DNA of 11,727 nt, from NCBI GenBank assembly GCA_038207745.1, contig JBBQZL010000072.1, positions 1 to 11,727 on the forward strand, read 5' to 3'. The position numbers and the translations under genes are program-made. The notes under the pieces were generated by a model that searched no databases, was not told where the DNA came from, and was given only the letters and a program-made list of their open reading frames with translations. Below are positions 6,502 through 11,727 of the stretch, piece after piece; the stretch's first letter is position 1, and each line of letters opens with the position of its first letter. This stretch comes from JBBQZL01 sp038207745 (GTDB taxonomy: Bacteria > Actinomycetota > Thermoleophilia > Solirubrobacterales > 70-9).

Positions 6502-6550
6502 TCAGAGCGGCTCTCGTCAACGGCCATCAGCTCGGCCGCATCCGCTCTGA
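6502..6550. terminator. Nested inverted repeat between convergent genes, possible bidirectional terminator
   Basis: In the 102-bp gap between the convergent alcohol dehydrogenase and formate channel genes, TCAGAGCGG (6502-6510) pairs exactly with CCGCTCTGA (6542-6550). Inside the 31-nt loop CGGCC (6521-6525) pairs with GGCCG (6534-6538). The position suits a two-way transcription stop. The loop is long and no T-run follows, so the call is tentative. Confidence 0.35.
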
Positions 6551-6563
6551 GGCCTGTAGCGGC

Positions 6564-7490
6564 TCAGTCCCTGGGTCGGACGTAGATCAGCCAGTACATG
6601 AGGCCGACCATCAGCGAGCCGCCGATCACGTTGCCGATCGTCACCGGGATCAGGTTGTTGACCACGGCGTTTGAGAGGGTCAGGTGCCCGAAGTCGCCGG
6701 GGGCGACGCCACTGGTGGCGTAGAACGAGTCCGAGCCCCACTCCTTGATCGCCAGCCCGATCGGGAGGAAGTACATGTTGGCGATGCTGTGCTCGAACCC
6801 GGCGGCGACGAAGGCGGTGATCGGGAAGATGATCGCGAGGATCTTGTCGGTCACCGTGCGGGCGCTGTAGGACATCCAGATCGCGAGGCAGACCAGCGCG
6901 TTGCACATGATCCCGAGCACCACCGCCTGCCCGAAGCCAAGGCTGGACTTTGCGTCGGCGATCGCGAGCGCGCTTGAGCCGATCGCCCCGTCTCCGAACT
7001 CGTACTGACCGCTGAGGAACATCAGCGCCACCGTGCCGAGGGCGCCAACGAGGTTGCCGGTGTAGACGATCGTCCAGTTGCGGAGCAGCCTCGGGGCGCT
7101 GATCTTGCGGTCGGCCCAGGCCATCGCGATCAGGTTGTTGCCGGTGAACAGCTCCGCGCCGGCGACAACGACGAGGATCAGCCCGAGAGAGAAGACCAGC
7201 CCGGCGAGTAGGCGCAGGATCCCGTACGGGATCACGTCGGCACCGCCGGCGACGACCGTGGTCGCGAAGATCGCGCCGAGGCTGATAAAGGCGCCCGCGA
7301 GGACCGCGAGCGCAAAGGTCATCAGTGCCGGCATCCCGGCCTTGGCGACGCCGATGTCGGTCGCCTTCTCGGCGACCTGCGGCGGCAGCACCGCATCGAA
7401 GCTGGTCATCGGTGGCGGAGAGGCGACCGGCTTATCTGCCGCCAAGTCCTCGGTCGTGGCCTGTGCTGCGCTGCGGTCGTGAAGGTTCAC
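6564..7490 (-). CDS. Formate/nitrite transporter (FNT) family channel, FocA-like
   Basis: This 308-residue membrane protein has six hydrophobic segments at about residues 52-80, 88-112, 136-160, 185-208, 216-247 and 275-304. FNT family signatures are present: AELFTGNN (112-119), GFEHSIANMYFLPIGL (231-246, including the central pore histidine His234) and NLIPVTIGNVIGG (279-291). FNT proteins form pentamers that pass formate, nitrite or similar small anions. The roughly 50-residue N-terminal tail is longer than in E. coli FocA. The start is a GTG whose GTGA overlaps the stop of the formate dehydrogenase alpha gene by 4 nt, with GGAG six bases ahead; Met28 is an alternative. The operon position makes formate the likely substrate, probably uptake to feed the dehydrogenase, although export is not excluded. 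Confidence 0.93.
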   Translation of the reverse strand: MNLHDRSAAQATTEDLAADKPVASPPPMTSFDAVLPPQVAEKATDIGVAKAGMPALMTFALAVLAGAFISLGAIFATTVVAGGADVIPYGILRLLAGLVFSLGLILVVVAGAELFTGNNLIAMAWADRKISAPRLLRNWTIVYTGNLVGALGTVALMFLSGQYEFGDGAIGSSALAIADAKSSLGFGQAVVLGIMCNALVCLAIWMSYSARTVTDKILAIIFPITAFVAAGFEHSIANMYFLPIGLAIKEWGSDSFYATSGVAPGDFGHLTLSNAVVNNLIPVTIGNVIGGSLMVGLMYWLIYVRPRD

Positions 7491-10162
7491 AGCGCGCTCC
7501 GCACGCGGATTGCCGTCACCTTGTACTCCGGGCTGTTCGTGACCCCATCGGAGTGCAGTGAGGTAAGCCGGTTGGCGAGCGCCGCCGGGAAGTGGAAACC
7601 CATGAATGCCTGCCCCCTGGAAACGCGCTCGGTGACATCCGCCGTCACCTCGACCTCACCACGTCGGCTGGCAACCCGGACCCGCTCGCGGTCGCCGATC
7701 CCGAGTTCGGCCGCGTCGTCGGGATGCAGCTCGAGCAGCTCTTCCGGAACGAGCTCGATGTTCCGCGTCCGGCGCGTCATCGTGCCGCAGTTGAAGTGCT
7801 CGAGCCTCCGGCCGGTGATCAGCAGGAGCGGAAATTCCGCGTCCGGCTCCTCACCCGGCCCGGCGTAGGGGATCGCGGCGATTTGGGCCTTGCCGCTCGG
7901 GGTCTCGAATCGCTCCAGGTAGAGGGTCCGCTCGCCCGGATCGCCTGGGGATCGGCACGGCCAGGCGATCGGGCCCTCGCGATCGAGGCGATCGTGGGAG
8001 ATACCGCGGAAGGTGGGGGTCAGAGAGGCCATCTCGTCAAACGCCTCGGCCGGCGTCGGGCAGCCGAGATCCGTACCAAGCCCCGCGGAGATGGCGTGGA
8101 TGATCTCGAAGTCGGGTTTCGCCTCCCCGGGTGGGTCGAGCGCCGGCCGCACCCGCTGGACGCGGCGATCGAAGTTCGTGAACGTGCCGTCCTTCTCGAG
8201 GTACGCGGCCGCCGGCAGAACGACGTCGGCGAGGGATGCGGTCTCCGAGGGAAAGATCTCGAGCGAGACGACCAGGTCGCAGGCATCGATCGCCGCCCTG
8301 ACGTGTTCCGAGTCGGGCTCGGTCTGGGCGATGTCCTCGCCGAAGACGATCAGCGCCTTCAGCCTCCCGTCGATCGCGGCGTCGAGCATCTCCGGGATCT
8401 GGAAACCTCGATCGGGGCGGATCTCGGTCCCCCATGCCTCCCCGAACCTGCTGGCAACATCGGCGTCGGAGACATCCTGGTATCCGGGCAGGACGTTCGG
8501 CATCGCCCCCATGTCCGACGCCCCCTGGACGTTGTTCTGGCCACGGAGCGGGTTCGCGCCGCACCCCTCCTCGGTCCCGACACTCCCGGTCAGCGTGGCG
8601 AGATTGCAGAGAGTCTTCACCCCGTCGGTGCCGTGGGCGTGCTCGGTGATTCCGAGACCCCAGACGATCGTGCGGGCCTCGCCCTCACCGTAGACTGCGG
8701 CCGCCTCCCGCAGGTCATCCGCGGGGACGCCGGTGATCTCCTCGACCCGCTCCGGCGGATAGTCGGCGACAAGCGCCCTCAGCGCCTCGAACCCTTCGGT
8801 GCGCTCGGCGATGAACGCCTCGTCGATCATCCCTTCGCCGATCAAGAGGGCGGCCAGGCCGTTGAAGAGGGCCACGTTGGTGCCTGGGCGCGGGCGCAGA
8901 TGCACGTCCGCGTATTCGGCCAGTTCAATCCGACGCGGGTCGATGACCACGAGTCGCGCCCCCGAGATCACCCGCTGCTTGATCCGTGCCCCGACAACCG
9001 GGTGGGCCTCGGTGGCGTTGGAGCCGCAGAGGAGGAAGACCCCGGCACGGTCGAAGGCCTCGAATGGGTGCGTGTCCCCGGAGAGCCCGTACGCGGCGAC
9101 GAGACCTGCTCCCGACGGCGCGTGGCAGACGCGGGCGCAGTTGTCGACGTTGTTGGTCCCGATCGCGACCCGGACCATCTTCTGCATCAGGTAGTTCTCC
9201 TCGTTCGTCCCCCGGGCCGAGGAGATCGCCGCGATTGCATCGGCGCCGTGCTCGTCGCGGATCCGGCGAATCTCGCCGGCGACCCTTCCGATCGCCTCCT
9301 CCCAGCTTGTCTCGACCAGCTCACCACCGCGGCGGATCAGCGGCTTCGTCAGGCGGTCGGGCGAGCGAATGAAGGCATGTGCGAAGCGGCCCTTCACGCA
9401 GGCGTGACCGAGGTTTACCTGTCCATCCAGGCTCGGCCGGATCTCCTCCACCTCGTCACCGCGAGTGTGGACATCGAGGGAGCAGCCGACTCCGCAGTAC
9501 CCACAGGTGGTCGTGGTCGTGCGCTCGAGCGGCAGCAGGTCACGCAAACCCACCTCGGAGATTGCTCCTGACGGACAGCTGTCGACGCAGGCGCCGCAGG
9601 CGACGCAGTCGGACTCGATCCACGGACCGCCCGTGCCGGGCGCCATCACCACGTCGGCGCCGCGGCCGACCATCGCCAGCGCGAACGTGCCCTGAACTTC
9701 GTCGCACATGCGTACGCAGCGCGCACAGGAGATGCAGAGATTCGGGTCGTACTTGATGTAGGGATGCGAGTCGTCGCGCTCGGCGCCGCGTTCCCCGGGG
9801 AAGCGGCTCTGTCCGACTCCCAGGCTCAGGCAGGCGCGAACGAGCTCGCTTCGCTCGGGCGCCTGCGTGAGGGCACTCTCCGGCAGTTGGCCAACGATCA
9901 GCTCGAGCGCCGTCCGCGCGGTGTCAATCGCCACCGGATTGTCGGTTCGGACGATGGCGCCTTCGGTGGCGAGCGTGGTGCAAGCCGGGACGGGTCCTTC
10001 CTCCCCCTCGATCGAGACCATGCAGGTGCGGCAGGAGCCGTACGGTGCGATGCGGGGATCGGCGCAGAGCGAGGGAACCTCGACTCCGGCGGCGCGAGTG
10101 GCATCGAGCAGCCGTGAGCCTTCCGCAACGATCACCTCGGTCCCGTCGACGCTCACCCTCAT
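7487..10162 (-). CDS. Molybdenum/tungsten formate dehydrogenase, catalytic alpha subunit with N-terminal ferredoxin module
   Basis: The 891-residue protein oxidises formate to CO2 at a bis-pterin metal centre and is probably cytoplasmic, with no Tat signal. The N-terminal [2Fe-2S] domain uses Cys33, 44, 47 and 61. A two-cluster ferredoxin domain follows (Cys143, 146, 149, 153 and Cys186, 189, 192, 196). The catalytic domain begins with a [4Fe-4S] site (Cys220, 223, 227, 255) and Lys257. Cys346-His347 in NCARVCHAPS are the metal ligand and proton-handling histidine, so this is the cysteine rather than selenocysteine form. The C-terminus is a dinucleotide-binding domain (from about 760). The NuoG-like His/Cys3 cluster motif expected between residues 61 and 143 is absent. 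The ATG overlaps the stop of the diaphorase gene as ATGA. The diaphorase partner indicates NAD+ as acceptor. No fdhD or cofactor gene is in the window. Confidence 0.95.
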   Translation of the reverse strand: MRVSVDGTEVIVAEGSRLLDATRAAGVEVPSLCADPRIAPYGSCRTCMVSIEGEEGPVPACTTLATEGAIVRTDNPVAIDTARTALELIVGQLPESALTQAPERSELVRACLSLGVGQSRFPGERGAERDDSHPYIKYDPNLCISCARCVRMCDEVQGTFALAMVGRGADVVMAPGTGGPWIESDCVACGACVDSCPSGAISEVGLRDLLPLERTTTTTCGYCGVGCSLDVHTRGDEVEEIRPSLDGQVNLGHACVKGRFAHAFIRSPDRLTKPLIRRGGELVETSWEEAIGRVAGEIRRIRDEHGADAIAAISSARGTNEENYLMQKMVRVAIGTNNVDNCARVCHAPSGAGLVAAYGLSGDTHPFEAFDRAGVFLLCGSNATEAHPVVGARIKQRVISGARLVVIDPRRIELAEYADVHLRPRPGTNVALFNGLAALLIGEGMIDEAFIAERTEGFEALRALVADYPPERVEEITGVPADDLREAAAVYGEGEARTIVWGLGITEHAHGTDGVKTLCNLATLTGSVGTEEGCGANPLRGQNNVQGASDMGAMPNVLPGYQDVSDADVASRFGEAWGTEIRPDRGFQIPEMLDAAIDGRLKALIVFGEDIAQTEPDSEHVRAAIDACDLVVSLEIFPSETASLADVVLPAAAYLEKDGTFTNFDRRVQRVRPALDPPGEAKPDFEIIHAISAGLGTDLGCPTPAEAFDEMASLTPTFRGISHDRLDREGPIAWPCRSPGDPGERTLYLERFETPSGKAQIAAIPYAGPGEEPDAEFPLLLITGRRLEHFNCGTMTRRTRNIELVPEELLELHPDDAAELGIGDRERVRVASRRGEVEVTADVTERVSRGQAFMGFHFPAALANRLTSLHSDGVTNSPEYKVTAIRVRSAL

Positions 10163-11727
10163 CGCGCTTCACCATAGACGCGTTCGATACTGCGGACGAC
10201 CGGAGGGACGCCGCGACCGAAGGCACAGAGGCTGCCGCACTCCATCGCGGCGAGCATCTCGTCCAGGCCCCCGGCCGCCTCGGGGCCACCGCCACCTTCG
10301 GCGAGCTCCAGCCCTCGACGGGTGCCGAGGCGGCAGGGCACACAGGTGCCGCAGCTCTCGTTTGCCGCGAAGTACCAGAAGTGCCTCAGCAGCGCCTCGC
10401 GGTCGACGCGCTCGTCAATCGCGATCAGGCTCCCATGGCCGAGATCGGCGCCAACCTCCCGCAGGGCCTCGAAGGAGAGGGGTGTGTCGAGCGCGTCCGG
10501 GCCGATCACGCCCCCGAGTGGGCCGCCGACCTGTATCGAGCGGATCGCCGCCTCGTCACGCAGCCCGCCCCCGAGCTCGTCGAAGATGCGCCGCAGCGGG
10601 GTCCCGAACTCAACCTCATACGCACCCGGGTTGCGAAACCGCTCGTTGAGGCAGACGACCTTCGTCCCCCGGCTGTCGCCGACGCCGAGCCGCGCGTAGG
10701 CCGCGCCGCCACGGGAGACGATCCAGGGCACGGCAGCCAGCGTCTCGACGTTGTTGACCACCGTCGGCCGGTGCAGGTATCCACTCTCGGTCGGATACGG
10801 CGGTCGCGCCGCGACCTCACCGCGCAGCCCCTCGATCGAGTGGATCAGCGAGGTCTCCTCGCCCGCGACGTAGGAGCCGGCGCCCTGGAATACCTCGACG
10901 TCGAAGTCGATCCCCGAGCCGTTTATGTCGTTGCCGAGCTGTCCGGCTGCGCGCGCCTCGCCGACCGCGGAAAGCAGCGCGTCGCGGGCACGCGGGTACT
11001 CGGACCGCACGTAGATGATCCCGTGCGTCGCTCCGGCGGCGAGGGACGCGAGCGCCATGCCCTCGAGAATCCGATCGGGGTCGCGTTCCATCAGCAACCG
11101 ATCGACGAAGGAGCCGGGATCGCCCTCGTCGCCGTTGCAGATCAGGTACCTGGGTCCGTCGGACGACGCCTCGGAAGCCGAGCCCCACTTGACCGCCGCA
11201 GGGAAGCCCGCCCCGCCGCGGCCCCTGAGTCCCGACACCTTGACCTCGCGGCTGACGCGATCGCGATCATTTTCCCGGGTCACCTGCTCCCAGACACTCC
11301 AGGCGCCGGGGCCGGCCCCGGCGATGCCGGCGAGCACGACCGGTTCGTCGACCTCGACGCTCACCGGGATCTCGGGATCGCACTGCGCCGCCTTGCCGAC
11401 GAGTTGGTCTACGAGATCCGGCCCCGCGCAGGGGCGCTCGCCGTCGAGCGCCGCCGGGCCGCCGTAGCAGTAGCCGAGGCAGTAGACGGGTTGCAGCGAC
11501 ACCGCACCGTCATCGGAGATTCCGCCGATCGGCGCGCCGAGCGCGTCCGCGACCGCATCGAGATGGGTCCCGGCGCTGGCGGCGAAGCATGCCGTGCCGG
11601 CGCAGACCTGGACGTGGCGTCGCCCGCGCGGCGACGGAGCCAGGTCGGCGTAGAAGGAGGCGGCGCCGTTGACGTGCGCCCGCGGAAGTCGGAGCTCGGC
11701 GGCGACGCGATCCACGTCGGCCGGCTC
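10159..11727 (-). CDS. NuoE-NuoF fusion, NADH-binding diaphorase subunit of formate dehydrogenase (FdsG/FdsB-like), 5' end cut by window edge
   Basis: The frame is open to the window end, so the N-terminus is missing; a GTG at 11715 begins 518 readable residues but is probably internal. Numbering from it, a NuoE-type thioredoxin-fold domain (1-90) carries the four [2Fe-2S] cysteines Cys38, 43, 79 and 83. After a linker, a NuoF domain has the FMN/NADH sites GLRGRGGAGFPAAVKWG (162-178), NGDEGDPGSF (194-203) and GAGSYVAGEETSLI (278-291). Its [4Fe-4S] site is Cys455, 458, 461 and Cys497. The protein should take electrons from the alpha subunit and reduce NAD+. Its stop overlaps the alpha-subunit start by 4 nt. 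Complex I itself usually has separate NuoE and NuoF and sits with other nuo genes; the formate dehydrogenase neighbour assigns this one to the FDH. A separate FdsG gene upstream cannot be excluded. Confidence 0.93.
   Translation of the reverse strand, partial: EPADVDRVAAELRLPRAHVNGAASFYADLAPSPRGRRHVQVCAGTACFAASAGTHLDAVADALGAPIGGISDDGAVSLQPVYCLGYCYGGPAALDGERPCAGPDLVDQLVGKAAQCDPEIPVSVEVDEPVVLAGIAGAGPGAWSVWEQVTRENDRDRVSREVKVSGLRGRGGAGFPAAVKWGSASEASSDGPRYLICNGDEGDPGSFVDRLLMERDPDRILEGMALASLAAGATHGIIYVRSEYPRARDALLSAVGEARAAGQLGNDINGSGIDFDVEVFQGAGSYVAGEETSLIHSIEGLRGEVAARPPYPTESGYLHRPTVVNNVETLAAVPWIVSRGGAAYARLGVGDSRGTKVVCLNERFRNPGAYEVEFGTPLRRIFDELGGGLRDEAAIRSIQVGGPLGGVIGPDALDTPLSFEALREVGADLGHGSLIAIDERVDREALLRHFWYFAANESCGTCVPCRLGTRRGLELAEGGGGPEAAGGLDEMLAAMECGSLCAFGRGVPPVVRSIERVYGEAR

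Noticed and set aside
9110..9140. Selenocysteine codon and SECIS element at the formate dehydrogenase active site
   Set aside because: The active-site codon encodes cysteine (NCARVCHAPS), with no in-frame TGA, so no recoding is needed.
7592..9571. A 659-codon open frame on the plus strand
   Set aside because: It lies wholly antisense to the formate dehydrogenase alpha gene, whose protein shows every expected motif. Long antisense frames are common in high-GC genes, and the translation has no recognisable domain.
1..11727. CRISPR arrays, tRNA genes, insertion sequences, prophage or defence genes
   Set aside because: I saw no regularly spaced repeats, no tRNA-like cloverleaf, no transposase or integrase motifs, and no unassigned stretch longer than about 210 bp.

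Overview
The window is a compact, high-GC stretch with strongly G/C-biased third codon positions. It is most consistent with an actinobacterium. A deep-branching group such as Thermoleophilia is a guess from the gene content, and there is no rRNA or other marker here to settle it. I see no tRNA, rRNA, CRISPR array, insertion sequence or phage gene. Nine protein genes fill almost all of it, and two are cut by the window edges.

Region 1 (1-3285) looks like a stress or dormancy cassette. On the minus strand a phosphoribosyltransferase, an erythromycin-esterase-like hydrolase and an M50 (site-2 protease type) membrane metalloprotease follow one another, with a 14-nt overlap and then a 19-nt gap. 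A small alpha/beta hydrolase is transcribed divergently on the plus strand from a shared 193-bp spacer. In Mycobacterium tuberculosis the first two activities are fused in one DosR-regulon protein (Rv2030c), and an M50 protease (Rv2625c) belongs to the same hypoxia regulon, so the grouping suggests a comparable role.

Region 2 (3305-6461) is an alcohol/aldehyde oxidation divergon. A zinc alcohol dehydrogenase (+) and an AldB/ExaC-type aldehyde dehydrogenase followed by a DUF779 protein (-) are read away from a 206-bp spacer. The spacer holds a perfect 17-bp palindrome and three copies of ACGGATG. The two enzymes would take an alcohol through its aldehyde to the acid and yield NADH.

Region 3 (6564-11727, minus strand) is a formate operon. 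It holds a fused NuoE-NuoF-type diaphorase subunit, a Cys-type molybdenum formate dehydrogenase alpha subunit with an N-terminal ferredoxin module, and a FocA-type formate/nitrite channel. The genes are chained by two 4-nt start/stop overlaps. The inferred complex is soluble and NAD+-linked (FdsABG-like), oxidising formate to CO2 and passing electrons through Fe-S clusters to FMN and NAD+.

The window is therefore mainly a set of NAD-linked oxidations of small organic compounds next to a hypoxia/dormancy-type cassette. All main gene families are recognisable. The less-described points are the DUF779 partner of the aldehyde dehydrogenase, the operator-like repeats in the divergon, the fused and reduced cofactor architecture of the formate dehydrogenase, and the unfused Rv2030c-like arrangement.
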